This document shows, piece by piece, positions 8,517 to 17,615 of a DNA stretch of 64,000 nt. The translations under genes and the position numbers were made by a program. The first letter of the stretch is position 1; each line of letters opens with the position of its first letter. Origin of the DNA: Sporosarcina ureilytica (GTDB lineage: Bacteria > Bacillota > Bacilli > Bacillales_A > Planococcaceae); the NCBI RefSeq assembly GCF_001753205.1, contig NZ_CP017560.1, forward strand, positions 372,001 to 436,000, read 5' to 3'. Under the pieces are notes generated by a model. It saw only the letters and a list, made by a program, of their open reading frames with translations, had not been told where the DNA came from and made no database searches.

Positions 8517-8596
8517 CGACAATACGAAGCGGGGATTAAGACATGGGCTATTTATATAGAATGTTTGGGAATGTGAGTGCAAAGGGGATGGAAAAC

Positions 8597-9208
8597 ATGA
8601 CCAAAACGGCAATTGTTTATTACAGTGCTGGTGGAACGAATTATCGATTGGCCAAATGGGCAGAAGATGGGGCAAAAGCGGCAGGGGCTGAAGTAAAAGT
8701 ATTAAAAATACCTGAAACAGCGCCACAAGCGGCAATTGATGCAAACGAACGATGGAAAGTACATGCACAAACGACAAAAAATGTGCCTGAAGTGACGCCT
8801 GAAGATTTGGAGTGGGCGGAAGCGATCATTTTTAGTGTGCCTACTCGTTTTGGAAATATTGCGGGCCAAGTGCAAAGTTTTATCGATACAGTTGGCGGTC
8901 TTTGGGCAGAAGGTAAGCTTGCCGATAAAGCGGTAAGTGCCATGTCGACCGCGCAAAATCCGCACGGCGGCCAAGAGGCGACAATACTATCTCTTTACAC
9001 GACGATGTATCATTGGGGAGCCATCGTTGCGGCGCCGGGTTATACGGACCCTGTTACATTTGACGCTGGCGGCAACCCATACGGAACGAGTGTCACGGTC
9101 GGCCAAGACGGTAAAATTGTGGAAGATGAGGCAGCGATCAAAGCAGCGGTAGAACATCAAGCGAAACGAACGGTAAATGTTGCAAAAGCATTGAAAAATT
9201 TAGCGTAA
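8597..9208 (+). CDS. wrbA: NAD(P)H:quinone oxidoreductase, WrbA type
   Basis: A 203-residue flavodoxin-fold enzyme that reduces quinones by two electrons using FMN and NAD(P)H. AIVYYSAGGTNYRLA at the N-terminus is the FMN phosphate loop, FSVPTRFGNIAGQ near residue 78 and STAQNPHGGQEAT near 115 are WrbA signatures. I place the start at ATG 8597 (AGGGG at 8583-8587, spacing 9). An upstream in-frame ATG at 8543 would add 18 residues not typical of the family. It is paired with the MhqD-like hydrolase and ends at a bidirectional terminator shared with prsA. Confidence 0.92.
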   Translation: MTKTAIVYYSAGGTNYRLAKWAEDGAKAAGAEVKVLKIPETAPQAAIDANERWKVHAQTTKNVPEVTPEDLEWAEAIIFSVPTRFGNIAGQVQSFIDTVGGLWAEGKLADKAVSAMSTAQNPHGGQEATILSLYTTMYHWGAIVAAPGYTDPVTFDAGGNPYGTSVTVGQDGKIVEDEAAIKAAVEHQAKRTVNVAKALKNLA

Positions 9209-9230
9209 TTGTATGCATCTGAATTAAAAA

Positions 9231-9258
9231 AACCGACACATCGAGGTGTGTCGGTTTT
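9231..9258. terminator. Bidirectional terminator between wrbA and prsA
   Basis: ACCGACACA (9232-9240) pairs with TGTGTCGGT (9247-9255). T-runs flank both sides (AAAAAAA before, TTTTT after), so it can serve both convergent genes. Confidence 0.93.
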
Positions 9259-9265
9259 TGGTAGC

Positions 9266-10135
9266 TTATTTTTTTAGGTTATTTTTGATGTCGTACTTTT
9301 CTCGCGCATCTTCTAACCAAGTGACGTACTCCGCTTGCATTTTATCTTCAAATAGCTTTTCACGAATTTCAACAATATTATCTTCGAGCGTCGCGTCTTT
9401 TGCCTCTTTTTTATCTAATACTTCAATGATATGGTAACCATATTCAGTTTTGACAGGTTCGCTAATTTCGCCGACTTTCATAGAAAATGCTTTTTCTTCA
9501 AACTCAGGTACCATTCGACCGCGTGTAAAGAAACCTAAGTCTCCGCCAAGTGCGCCTGAACCTTCATCTGTCGAGTATTCTTTTGCTAATTCAGCAAAAT
9601 CTTCACCGTCTTTTAACTTTTGTTCGATTTCATTCGCCGTTTTTTCGTCTTCCACTAAAATATGTCTTGCCTCAACTTGTTCTTCAACGTTAAAGCTGTC
9701 TTTATTTTCTTCGAAGTACGTTTCGATTTCTTCGTCCGTTACTTCAACACGTGGTTCCATTAATTTGCGGATTGATAAGTATTGAATGACGTCTTTTTTA
9801 AAGTCTTCTTCTGTCATACCGCTTTGTTCTAACGCGTTTTTAAATGCTTCCTCTCCGCCTGCATTTTCCATGAAGTTCGCAACTTCTTCTTTAATTTCAT
9901 CTTCCGGAACTTTAATATCTTCCTTTTTTACTTCAAGCGCTACAATTTTTTCGTCGATTAGCGCTTCAAGTGCTTGTTGTCCATTAGATTGAACAAGAAT
10001 TTCATACAGTTCGTCTTTTGTGATTTTCTCGCCACCAACCGTTGCAACAGATTCTCCGTTTGAACAACCAGCGACAACGACTAAACTTAGGGCTGCCAAT
10101 CCGACTTTTACTTTCGTGTTAAACCATTTCTTCAT
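9266..10135 (-). CDS. prsA: Foldase lipoprotein PrsA (peptidyl-prolyl isomerase)
   Basis: A 289-residue secreted lipoprotein that folds exported proteins on the outer face of the membrane. The signal peptide has KK near the N-terminus, a hydrophobic run, and lipobox VAGC with the lipidated Cys at 24. A parvulin (PpiC) domain covers about 153-245 ([12 protein letters not shown], ... [21 protein letters not shown], ... YGYHIIEV), flanked by the helical chaperone regions typical of PrsA. Starts at ATG 10133-10135 behind a GGAGG. Monocistronic. Confidence 0.95.
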   Translation of the reverse strand: MKKWFNTKVKVGLAALSLVVVAGCSNGESVATVGGEKITKDELYEILVQSNGQQALEALIDEKIVALEVKKEDIKVPEDEIKEEVANFMENAGGEEAFKNALEQSGMTEEDFKKDVIQYLSIRKLMEPRVEVTDEEIETYFEENKDSFNVEEQVEARHILVEDEKTANEIEQKLKDGEDFAELAKEYSTDEGSGALGGDLGFFTRGRMVPEFEEKAFSMKVGEISEPVKTEYGYHIIEVLDKKEAKDATLEDNIVEIREKLFEDKMQAEYVTWLEDAREKYDIKNNLKK

Positions 10136-10638
10136 AATTATTTTGCCTCCAATGTCCTATGTGTGAATCAATTATATTGCGCCAATGTAAACGAAATAGT
10201 AATTGATATTTTTCTTCTGTTGTAAGTATAGCATGAACCTCAATATTGTTGTTTTAAAGTGATAAAAAACTTTGTATCCTTTTCCTTTTTCACGCTATCC
10301 CCAGTTTTGCCATGTTCGGTATTTTTAATTCCTGAGAAAAATATTGCTAATAAATTGACGTTTGCAACTTTGAAAGGTTTCAATTTCTTTCATGAAGTGA
10401 TGAAGGTTTCGATTGAAGAAATAATTTTATTACCAATAAAGGGTTTTGAGTCTACTAGCATGATGATTGCGGTTACAAGTACTTTCTAGTTTATATCAAT
10501 TAAAAGAGCGGTTGAGAAACGCTTATTCACTATATTAAAAAACTATTTGCACAATAGAAAAAGTTATGCTATTATTTCACAATCGACATTAGTTAGTAAG
10601 ATATGTCTATTCTATATTGTTAGAAAAGAGGGATTGTT
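10136..10638. other. Intergenic region between prsA and the permease operon
   Basis: About 500 bp without a convincing gene. It carries the start regions of two divergent units. A 76-codon frame at 10259-10489 has no ribosome site and biased low-complexity content. The permease promoter sits at 10547-10575. Nothing else stands out. Confidence 0.6.
10547..10575 (+). promoter_or_regulatory. Promoter of the permease-M20 operon
   Basis: TTGCAC at 10547-10552, 17-bp spacer, TATTAT at 10570-10575 preceded by TGC (extended -10). Confidence 0.75.
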
Positions 10639-11829
10639 GTGTCACAAATGTTAGCCTTAGTACTTGTCGTCGCGATCTTATTTATCGGAGATCTTGTTGC
10701 AGTTCGCACGAAAGCTTGGATTCCCTCTGTTTTTGTTAGTGCGGTCCTCTTCTTGCTTGGTTATTGGACTTTTTTTCCGCAAGATATTGTCGCGCTTGCA
10801 GGGGTGCCACCTACTGTTGCGGTCATGTTAATCTATTTACTGATTACAAATATGGGTACGCTATTGTCTGTTCAAGAATTAGCTAAACAATGGAAAACGA
10901 TATTAATTTCTCTAGCTGGGATTTTAGGGATTATTGTCATACTATTCGGATTTGGAACGATCCTATTTGATGTTCAAACAGTACTTGTTGCAATTCCACC
11001 GCTCGTTGGCGGCATTGTTTCCGCATTAATTATGTCGGAAGGTGCAGCAGAAGCCGGGCTTACGATGTTGTCGGTATTCGCGATAGTTATTTACGTGATG
11101 CAAGGTTTCGCCGGATATCCACTGACTGCTTTCGTTTTGAAAAAAGAAGGAAAAACGCTTCTTAGCAAGTATCGCAATGGAGAATTAGAAAAGAAGACGG
11201 AAGATACAGAGAAAGAGGGAGTGTCAAAAGAACAAGAGCTTAAATTATTTAGTAAAATGCCTAAGAAATACAATACGGATTACTTTAAGTATTTAAGGTT
11301 AGCGATTGTTGGGTATCTTGCCTATTTGACATCTGAATTGCTCGCACCATTTGTAGCTGTCAGCCCGTTTGTCCTTTGCTTGGTATTCGGTGTTATTGCA
11401 ACAAGTGTTGGGTTTTTAGAGCGTAATTCATTGCAAAGGGCAAATGGATTCGGATTTGCGATTCTTGGGTTAATGCTCTTCGTCTTTGATGGGTTGAAAG
11501 TCGCCACACCCGACATGATGTTAGGTATCTTATATCCACTCGTTGTTTGTATCGGATTTGGTGTGATTGGGATGTACATCTTCTCGTTCATTATGGGGAA
11601 AGTGTTAAAAGTCAGTAAGGAAATGGCATTCGCTGTATCATTGACTGCGTTGTATGGTTTCCCGGCAGACTACATCATTACAGTCGAAGTCATTAATGCC
11701 TTAACGGAAGATGAAGAGGAAAGAGAAGTTTTGACAAGTCATATGCTTCCGCCAATGCTTGTCGGTGGTTTTATAAGTGTTACGATTGTCTCTGTTATCC
11801 TCGCGGGTACTTTTGTTGCATTCCTATAA
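10639..11829 (+). CDS. Polytopic membrane protein, probable transporter
   Basis: A 396-residue protein with about eleven hydrophobic segments in two halves. They are separated by a charged cytoplasmic loop at about 165-215 (KKTEDTEKEGVSKEQE). I do not recognise the family with certainty. The two-half layout and the Gly-rich segments (PPLVGGIVSAL near 115-125) look like a secondary transporter. It starts at GTG 10639 behind AGAGGG. It is followed 18 bp later by two M20 hydrolases, so it probably imports the N-acyl or N-carbamoyl compound they cleave (inference from context). Confidence 0.7.
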   Translation: MSQMLALVLVVAILFIGDLVAVRTKAWIPSVFVSAVLFLLGYWTFFPQDIVALAGVPPTVAVMLIYLLITNMGTLLSVQELAKQWKTILISLAGILGIIVILFGFGTILFDVQTVLVAIPPLVGGIVSALIMSEGAAEAGLTMLSVFAIVIYVMQGFAGYPLTAFVLKKEGKTLLSKYRNGELEKKTEDTEKEGVSKEQELKLFSKMPKKYNTDYFKYLRLAIVGYLAYLTSELLAPFVAVSPFVLCLVFGVIATSVGFLERNSLQRANGFGFAILGLMLFVFDGLKVATPDMMLGILYPLVVCIGFGVIGMYIFSFIMGKVLKVSKEMAFAVSLTALYGFPADYIITVEVINALTEDEEEREVLTSHMLPPMLVGGFISVTIVSVILAGTFVAFL

Positions 11830-11847
11830 GTAGAAGGGGTTGAAGTT

Positions 11848-13083
11848 ATGAAAGCAAATCAAAACCGGATTCAACAGCATATCGAGTTATTAAGCCAATT
11901 TACGGCAACGCCAGGTCAAGGTGTAACAAGATTGACGTATAGTCAAGAGGATTTACTAGCACGAAACTATATTAAGGAAAGAATGGTCGAATACGGGCTT
12001 ACCGTAACAGAAGATGGTTTCGGAAATATTTTCGGGAAACTTGAAGGGCAGATGCCGGACAAGCCTTCAGTACTAGTCGGCTCTCATTTTGATTCTGTTC
12101 CAAATGGTGGTGCCTATGACGGGACTGCCGGTGTAGTAGTGGGATTAGAGTTGGCTGCACTGTTTAAGGAAAACGCCATTACGCCACTTTATCCCCTTGA
12201 AATTATTGCGTTTGTTGAAGAGGAAGGGTCTCGGTTTGGGGGCGCGCTTATGGGTTCAAGGGGGATGATGGGGGTCCTGACTGAGTCGGACTTTAATCAG
12301 TTGTCGGATGCAGAGGGCGTGTTAGCAAAAGATGCGATGTTGGCGATCGGATTGGATCCATCGAAAAAGAAAGTACGCGATCCTAAAACAATTCTTGCTT
12401 TTCTTGAACTGCATATCGAGCAGGGGCCAATACTTGAAGATAAAGGGATTCAAGTCGGGATTGTTGAAGGCATTGTTGGACTCACTCAATTGGAGGTGAC
12501 CGTGCAAGGTCGAGCGGGACATGCAGGGACAACGCCGATGGATAGACGTTCGGATGCGCTCGTCTCTGCTGCACGCATTGTTGGCGATTTGCCTGAGATT
12601 GCAAATGCGGTCGGTAATGGAACTGTCATCACAACAGGACGATTAAACGTATTCCCAAACGGGTCAAATGTCATTCCTGAAAACGTCATTTTTACAGTTG
12701 ATATACGTTCGGGTGAAGAGGAGCACGTGCTCGAGGCTGTCGAGCGCACGAAAGAAAGAATTATGATTCAAAAAGATGAAGGTATTCAAATAACTGTTAA
12801 AGAACAGATGTCTATTCAACCGAAATTATTAGATGTAAGCATTCGTTCCGTATTGAAAGAATCGAGTGATCTACTGGGCGCTTCGAATTGCTCGATACAT
12901 AGTGGAGCTGGTCATGACGCGATGGTTTTATCAGATTACACCGCTTGCGGAATGCTCTTTATCCCTAGTAAGGATGGACTCAGTCATTGCCCGGAGGAAT
13001 GGTCGGATGCATTTGATTTGGCGGCTGGTACAAATATTTTATTCGAAACGGTCAATAAACTAATGAAGGAGAAATCATCATGA
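11848..13083 (+). CDS. M20 Zn-dependent hydrolase, N-carbamoyl-amino-acid hydrolase/allantoate amidohydrolase type
   Basis: A 411-residue member of the hydantoinase/carbamoylase branch of M20. Metal-binding segments are GSHFDSVPNGGAYDG near residues 77-91, the FVEEEGSRFGG acid loop near 126-136, ELHIEQGP near 187-194 and the C-terminal SGAGHDAM near 352. GRAGHAGTTPMDRR near 222-235 is the lid signature of AllC/AmaB enzymes. These enzymes split a carbamoyl or ureido group from an amino acid; the exact substrate is not readable. ATG 11848 follows AGAAGGGG. It overlaps the next gene by 4 bp. Confidence 0.9.
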   Translation: MKANQNRIQQHIELLSQFTATPGQGVTRLTYSQEDLLARNYIKERMVEYGLTVTEDGFGNIFGKLEGQMPDKPSVLVGSHFDSVPNGGAYDGTAGVVVGLELAALFKENAITPLYPLEIIAFVEEEGSRFGGALMGSRGMMGVLTESDFNQLSDAEGVLAKDAMLAIGLDPSKKKVRDPKTILAFLELHIEQGPILEDKGIQVGIVEGIVGLTQLEVTVQGRAGHAGTTPMDRRSDALVSAARIVGDLPEIANAVGNGTVITTGRLNVFPNGSNVIPENVIFTVDIRSGEEEHVLEAVERTKERIMIQKDEGIQITVKEQMSIQPKLLDVSIRSVLKESSDLLGASNCSIHSGAGHDAMVLSDYTACGMLFIPSKDGLSHCPEEWSDAFDLAAGTNILFETVNKLMKEKSS

Positions 13084-14255
13084 TTAATCAACAAATTAAA
13101 GATACAATTACTCAGCATCGTGACGAACTGATCGCAATGCGACGAACATTCCATAGTGAACCAGAGTTGCCGTGGGAAGAAGTGAAAACAACCCAGTTCA
13201 TTTGCGATTATCTAGACAAGCTTGGTATTCCGTACCGAACAACAGAGCCAACAGGCGTCATTGCAGAGATAGAAGGTCAACCAGGCGGTAAGACGGTTGC
13301 GCTGCGCGGTGATATGGATGCGCTCCCTGTTGAACAGTTAAATACGCATGTCCCATACGCTTCAAAAGTAGCGGGGAAAATGCATGCGTGTGGACATGAT
13401 GCGCATACTTCCATGCTGCTGATGGCCGCAAAAGCTTTATCGGAAGTGAAAAATGGACTTCAAGGAAATGTCCGTCTTGTATTCCAACCAGCTGAAGAAA
13501 TTGCAGAGGGAGCTAAGGCGATGGTTGAACAAGGCGCGATGGAGAATGTTGATCATGTATTTGGAATCCACATTTGGTCACAAATGCAGACACATCAAGT
13601 GTCATGTCCGCCTGGACCATCGTTCGCTGCCGCTGATATTTTCAAGGTTCACTTTGTAGGAAAAGGCGGGCACGGAGCGATTCCCGAAGATTGCATCGAC
13701 GCAGCTGTTGTTGCTTCTTCATTCGTGATGAACGTTCAAACAGTAATCTCGCGGACAATCGATCCGCAAAATGCTGCTGTTCTTACAATCGGCAGAATGG
13801 ATGTTGGCACTCGGTTTAACGTGATTGCCGAGAATGCTCTTATAGAAGGAACTGTGCGTACATTTAATCAGGAGACGCGTGACCATATTGAAAAGAGCAT
13901 TGCCGATTACGCCCAAAACGTCGCAGCCATGTATGGTGCAACTGCGGAAGTCGAATATATTCGCGGTACACAACCGGTGATTAATAATGAAGCCAGCGCG
14001 ATGCTTGTACAGCAAGTTGCTGCAGAAGCATTTGGACCTGATGTTCTTTATCATGAAAAACCAACGATGGGCGCGGAAGACTTCTCATTTTATTTGGATA
14101 AAGCCCCAGGCAGCTTTGCACTTGTAGGAAGTGGGAATGCCGAGAAAGATACGGAATGGTCGCATCACCATGGTAACTTTGATATTGATGAAGATGCACT
14201 TGCGACAGGCGCGGAACTTTATGCACAATTTGCATGGGCGTATTTGAACCAGTAG
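13080..14255 (+). CDS. M20 amidohydrolase (N-acyl-amino-acid/hippurate hydrolase type)
   Basis: A 391-residue M20D peptidase-like enzyme. Motifs are ALRGDMDALPV near 76-86, HACGHDAHTSMLL near 100-112 (metal Cys and His), QPAEEIAEGA near 136-145 and the C-terminal GAEDFSFYL. The family removes acyl groups from N-acyl amino acids. It begins inside the end of the previous gene (ATGA overlap), so the two hydrolases are translationally coupled. The pair of different M20 enzymes with a permease suggests uptake and stepwise breakdown of a blocked amino acid as nitrogen source. Confidence 0.9.
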   Translation: MINQQIKDTITQHRDELIAMRRTFHSEPELPWEEVKTTQFICDYLDKLGIPYRTTEPTGVIAEIEGQPGGKTVALRGDMDALPVEQLNTHVPYASKVAGKMHACGHDAHTSMLLMAAKALSEVKNGLQGNVRLVFQPAEEIAEGAKAMVEQGAMENVDHVFGIHIWSQMQTHQVSCPPGPSFAAADIFKVHFVGKGGHGAIPEDCIDAAVVASSFVMNVQTVISRTIDPQNAAVLTIGRMDVGTRFNVIAENALIEGTVRTFNQETRDHIEKSIADYAQNVAAMYGATAEVEYIRGTQPVINNEASAMLVQQVAAEAFGPDVLYHEKPTMGAEDFSFYLDKAPGSFALVGSGNAEKDTEWSHHHGNFDIDEDALATGAELYAQFAWAYLNQ

Positions 14256-14310
14256 ATGAATGAATACATTTCATAATTGTCATTCTTTAAAGGAAATATC
14301 ATAGATTAGA

Positions 14311-14345
14311 AAAGTGATCCTCTGTTAATAGGATCACTTTTTTTG
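14311..14345 (+). terminator. Terminator of the permease-M20 operon
   Basis: AAAGTGATCCT pairs with AGGATCACTTT around an 8-nt loop, with a continuing T-run. Confidence 0.93.
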
Positions 14346-14508
14346 ATTGGGATTTATCAAGAGTTTTTTAAAAAGGTGAAAATTTTATGCATATTACTTG
14401 GTGTCCGCCCATAGATTAGTAGTGCGTGAAAAAAGCGCATCGATTATTTGCCGATTTGTTGCCGTGGTAAGGGGGTGCCATATGGAAAAGTGGTTTGTGT
14501 GGAAAGGA

Positions 14509-14520
14509 AAGGTGTTTGCT
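14509..14520 (+). promoter_or_regulatory. Candidate sigma-54 (SigL) promoter for the aldehyde dehydrogenase
   Basis: AGGAAAGGTGTTTGCT (about 14505-14520) has GG and GC ten bases apart and an intact TTGCT -12 half; the -24 half keeps GG and A but not the full TGGCAC. The start codon lies about 95 bp downstream. No good SigA promoter is seen in this 350-bp gap. A possible dyad (TGCG...CGCA, about 14423-14441) lies upstream where an activator could bind. Confidence 0.35.
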
Positions 14521-14615
14521 AGTTGAAGACTTAATCGCACTATCCATTCGAATAAAACTCATAACTTGATGAGAAAAATTATGACAAAAACAAACACTAA
14601 TTGGGAGGAATGACA

Positions 14616-16157
14616 ATGGTACAAGCAGTAGAAAACAAAATTTATGCGTTTCCAAATACAAAAGGGGCAATCGTGAATTACAAGGAAAAATACGATAACT
14701 ATATTGGTGGTAAATGGACGCCGCCAGTACTCGGTAAATATTTTGATAATCCAACGCCGGTGACGGGGAAAGTGTTTACGCGAGTGGCACGTTCTACAAA
14801 AGAAGATGTTGAACTTGCGTTAGACGCAGCGCATGCGGCAAAAGAAGCATGGGGAAAAACATCTGTCACGACGCGTTCGAACATTCTTTTAAAAATTGCA
14901 GATCGTATCGAAGAAAACTTGGAAAAGCTTGCGGTTGCGGAGTCTTGGGAAAATGGTAAAGCTGTCCGCGAAACGTTGAATGCGGATTTACCGCTAGCCA
15001 TTGATCATTTCCGTTATTTTGCAAGTGCCATCCGTGCGCAAGAAGGCGGCGTGAGTCAAATCGATGAGGATACAGTCGCCTATCATTTTCACGAGCCAAT
15101 CGGTGTTGTTGGTCAAATTATTCCGTGGAACTTCCCAATTCTCATGGCAGTGTGGAAATTAGCACCAGCGCTTGCGGCAGGAAACTGTGTTGTTTTGAAG
15201 CCAGCTGAACAAACGCCAGCTTCCATTTTACTTCTAATTGAATTAATAGAAGATTTATTGCCGGCAGGCGTTGTCAACGTTGTCAATGGCTTCGGTTTAG
15301 AAGCAGGTAAACCGCTTGCGTCTAGCCCGCGAATTGGCAAAATCGCATTCACTGGTGAGACGACAACAGGGCGCCTCATTATGCAATATGCTTCTCAAAA
15401 CGCAATACCAGTAACATTGGAACTTGGCGGGAAATCACCAAATATTTTCTTTGAAGATATTGCTGATGAGGACGACGAGCTATTTGATAAAGCGGTGGAA
15501 GGGTTTGTCATGTTTGCCCTCAACCAAGGTGAAGTTTGTACGTGTCCTTCCCGTGCACTCATTCATGAGTCGATTTACGATAAATTTATGGAACGTGCAT
15601 TAGAAAGGGTCAAGGCGATTAAAACAGGAAATCCATTAGATCCAACTGTTATGATGGGCGCCCAAGCATCGACGGAGCAAATGGAGAAAATCTTATCCTA
15701 CTTTGATATTGGTAAGCAGGAAGGCGCAGAATGTTTAATTGGCGGCGAGAAGAATCAGCAAAAAGGTGATTTGAAAGATGGGTATTATGTAAAGCCAACT
15801 GTCTTTAAAGGCAATAATAAAATGCGTATCTTCCAAGAAGAAATCTTCGGTCCAGTCGTTTCAGTGACAACATTCAAAACGAAAGAAGAAGCTTTGGAAA
15901 TTGCAAACGATACGTTGTATGGGCTAGGTGCCGCGGTTTGGACGCGAGATATTAATACGGCGTACCGATTTGGTCGAGGCATCCAGGCAGGTCGCGTCTG
16001 GACAAATTGCTACCACGTATACCCGGCGCATGCGGCATTTGGTGGGTATAAAGCATCTGGGATTGGCAGAGAAAATCACCTCGATATGCTAAACCATTAC
16101 CAGCAAACGAAAAATATGCTCGTTAGTTATAATAAAAATAAGCTAGGTTTCTTTTAA
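14616..16157 (+). CDS. Aldehyde dehydrogenase (acetaldehyde/ExaC-AldB type)
   Basis: A 513-residue NAD-dependent aldehyde dehydrogenase oxidising an aldehyde to its acid. [17 protein letters not shown] near 167-183 is the NAD-binding strand, [14 protein letters not shown] near 268 carries the general-base Glu, and [13 protein letters not shown] near 302 carries the catalytic Cys in the form typical of the ExaC/AcoD/AldB group. ATG 14616 follows GGGAGG with 7-nt spacing; an upstream TTG at 14601 would lie in the ribosome site. It is followed after 7 bp by a DUF779 gene, a known partner in many bacteria. Confidence 0.94.
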   Translation: MVQAVENKIYAFPNTKGAIVNYKEKYDNYIGGKWTPPVLGKYFDNPTPVTGKVFTRVARSTKEDVELALDAAHAAKEAWGKTSVTTRSNILLKIADRIEENLEKLAVAESWENGKAVRETLNADLPLAIDHFRYFASAIRAQEGGVSQIDEDTVAYHFHEPIGVVGQIIPWNFPILMAVWKLAPALAAGNCVVLKPAEQTPASILLLIELIEDLLPAGVVNVVNGFGLEAGKPLASSPRIGKIAFTGETTTGRLIMQYASQNAIPVTLELGGKSPNIFFEDIADEDDELFDKAVEGFVMFALNQGEVCTCPSRALIHESIYDKFMERALERVKAIKTGNPLDPTVMMGAQASTEQMEKILSYFDIGKQEGAECLIGGEKNQQKGDLKDGYYVKPTVFKGNNKMRIFQEEIFGPVVSVTTFKTKEEALEIANDTLYGLGAAVWTRDINTAYRFGRGIQAGRVWTNCYHVYPAHAAFGGYKASGIGRENHLDMLNHYQQTKNMLVSYNKNKLGFF

Positions 16158-16164
16158 TTAAAAG

Positions 16165-16536
16165 ATGAAAGAAACAGCGCGAGTATTAGCTACGGATGCG
16201 ACACTCGAACTTCTTGGATTATTAAAATCAAAGCACGGTCCACTGATGTTTCATCAATCGGGTGGTTGTTGCGATGGTTCTTCGCCGATGTGCTATCCAC
16301 AAGGGGAGTTAATCATTGGGGCGCAAGATGTGCTGCTCGGTAAAATTGGCGACGTCCCATTTTATATGCACGAAAATCAATTCAATTATTGGAAGCACAC
16401 GCAGCTTATCATTGATGTAGTCGAAGGACGGGGCGGGATGTTTTCGCTTGAAGGCGTAGAAGGCAAACGATTCTTGACGAGGTCGCGAGCTTTTACAGAC
16501 GAGGAAAATGAACGGCTGGCAAGAATAGAAGACTAG
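16165..16536 (+). CDS. DUF779 protein, partner of aldehyde dehydrogenase
   Basis: A 123-residue soluble protein of the DUF779 family. The family hallmark HQSGGCCDGSSPMC (about 32-45) is intact, with three Cys that may bind a metal or act as thiols. The family has no proven biochemical role but is repeatedly encoded next to ExaC-type aldehyde dehydrogenases, as here. An AAAGATG context gives a weak ribosome site, so translation may be coupled to the upstream gene 7 bp away. Confidence 0.88.
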   Translation: MKETARVLATDATLELLGLLKSKHGPLMFHQSGGCCDGSSPMCYPQGELIIGAQDVLLGKIGDVPFYMHENQFNYWKHTQLIIDVVEGRGGMFSLEGVEGKRFLTRSRAFTDEENERLARIED

Positions 16537-16544
16537 CGTGGAAT

Positions 16545-16587
16545 AAAAAATCGCAGGCGAGATGCAAAGATTCGCTTGCGATTTTTT
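16545..16587. terminator. Bidirectional terminator between DUF779 and DUF393 genes
   Basis: AAAAAATCGCAGGCGA pairs with TCGCTTGCGATTTTTT; A- and T-runs on both sides suit the two convergent genes. Confidence 0.9.
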
Positions 16588-16610
16588 TGGGAAGTTTTGG
16601 AGAAATGATT

Positions 16611-17003
16611 TCATAGGAATCTTCTTCTAAGCTCAGAAGAGGGTAATGCACAAGAATCTTTCTTTTTCCCAAACCATTTATACCGGTTTTTCGCGATATA
16701 CTTATAAACGCCGTCACGAATTGGGCGTGGAATGAGTATAAATAAGAACAATAGATGCCATAAACCATCCAACTTTTTTGCAATATGTAAAGCGGCTGAA
16801 GACTCCGTGAAGACTTTATTATTTTCAATAAGGACAACACTATCTATATCTTTCGGAATCGCAAACTTTTGAATGAGTTCTTGGCCCTTGTCACTTTGTA
16901 AAGGAGTAAAATAGAAATGGGCATAAGGATCCCGCTTAAAAATAAATTGAACGTTTACGTCGCAAAAATAACAGTCTCCGTCAAATAAAATAATTCGTCT
17001 CAT
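16611..17003 (-). CDS. DUF393/DCC-family thiol-disulfide oxidoreductase-like protein
   Basis: A 130-residue protein of the DCC family (YuxK-like). FDGDCYFC at 7-14 gives the DxxCxxC signature with C11 and C14 in a thioredoxin-like fold. A hydrophobic stretch at about 82-92 (LWHLLFLFILI) and a basic C-terminus follow. The family is predicted to exchange thiols and disulfides, but substrates are unknown. It starts at ATG 17003 behind GGGAGGT; monocistronic. Confidence 0.88.
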   Translation of the reverse strand: MRRIILFDGDCYFCDVNVQFIFKRDPYAHFYFTPLQSDKGQELIQKFAIPKDIDSVVLIENNKVFTESSAALHIAKKLDGLWHLLFLFILIPRPIRDGVYKYIAKNRYKWFGKKKDSCALPSSELRRRFL

Positions 17004-17276
17004 CGGAATACCTCCCTTATTGATAGTATACCCATTATCTATTCAAGTTGACTGTAAAAAAGACTTGAATTGCCTTTGAATGATAAGGTTTGCTGACGGA
17101 AATGAAATTGCACGTAGTTCGCAAATGATTGTGCTGACTTCGCACAATCTAGCGATGATAACTTTATATGTGCAGGATATTTGGTATAACAAAGACGTGT
17201 ATATGAATATCATAATTGACAATCTTGGTTCCTATCGCATTTAGCCACGGTTAATATGTAGAGGAGGTTGATCCAT

Positions 17277-17459
17277 ATGAGTCATATGCCAATTGATCCG
17301 GAAGAAATGGCAAAAAGATTAGATGAAGATGTCAATGCAGCGTTGAAAATGATTGGTGAAGGTTCGCCAATTTTTGAGTCGTATCCATACGGGAACTATG
17401 AAGTGTTCGAAAGTGAAGAACCCCATAATGAAAAAGAATTGCCAGAGAGCTATCAATAA
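17277..17459 (+). CDS. Small acidic protein of unknown function
   Basis: A 60-residue, acidic, soluble protein (PIDPEEMAKRLDEDVNAALK near the N-terminus, EESEEP-type acidic tail). I chose ATG 17277 because AGGAGG at 17262-17267 is 9 bases upstream; another ATG at 17286 is possible. A TTGACA at 17216-17221 may be its -35. A terminator follows at once, so it is a monocistronic gene. No family is recognised. Confidence 0.7.
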   Translation: MSHMPIDPEEMAKRLDEDVNAALKMIGEGSPIFESYPYGNYEVFESEEPHNEKELPESYQ

Positions 17460-17466
17460 TTGCACA

Positions 17467-17490
17467 CCTCACACCTACGTGAGGTTTTTT
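17467..17490 (+). terminator. Terminator after the small acidic protein gene
   Basis: CCTCAC (17467-17472) pairs with GTGAGG (17479-17484) followed by six T. Confidence 0.85.
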
Positions 17491-17615
17491 ATGTTGTCAA
17501 AAGAACATTTAGTTGAAAATGACACCAAAGTTTCTATCATTCGTATCGATGAAGTAGGGTGTTCAAAAACAAAGTTTATACATAGGTTAAGAGAAAGAGT
17601 AGGAGAGTGAATGGG

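Noticed and set aside
10259-10489. 76-codon frame upstream of the permease
   Set aside because: No ribosome site, poor codon content, and it lies in the promoter region.
14473-14487. TGGCACCCCCTTAC sigma-54 site on the minus strand
   Set aside because: Spacing between GG and the second half is wrong and no minus-strand gene follows.
17491-17610. 39-codon frame before the Yip1 gene
   Set aside because: It starts directly after a terminator T-run with no ribosome site; could be a remnant but cannot be supported.
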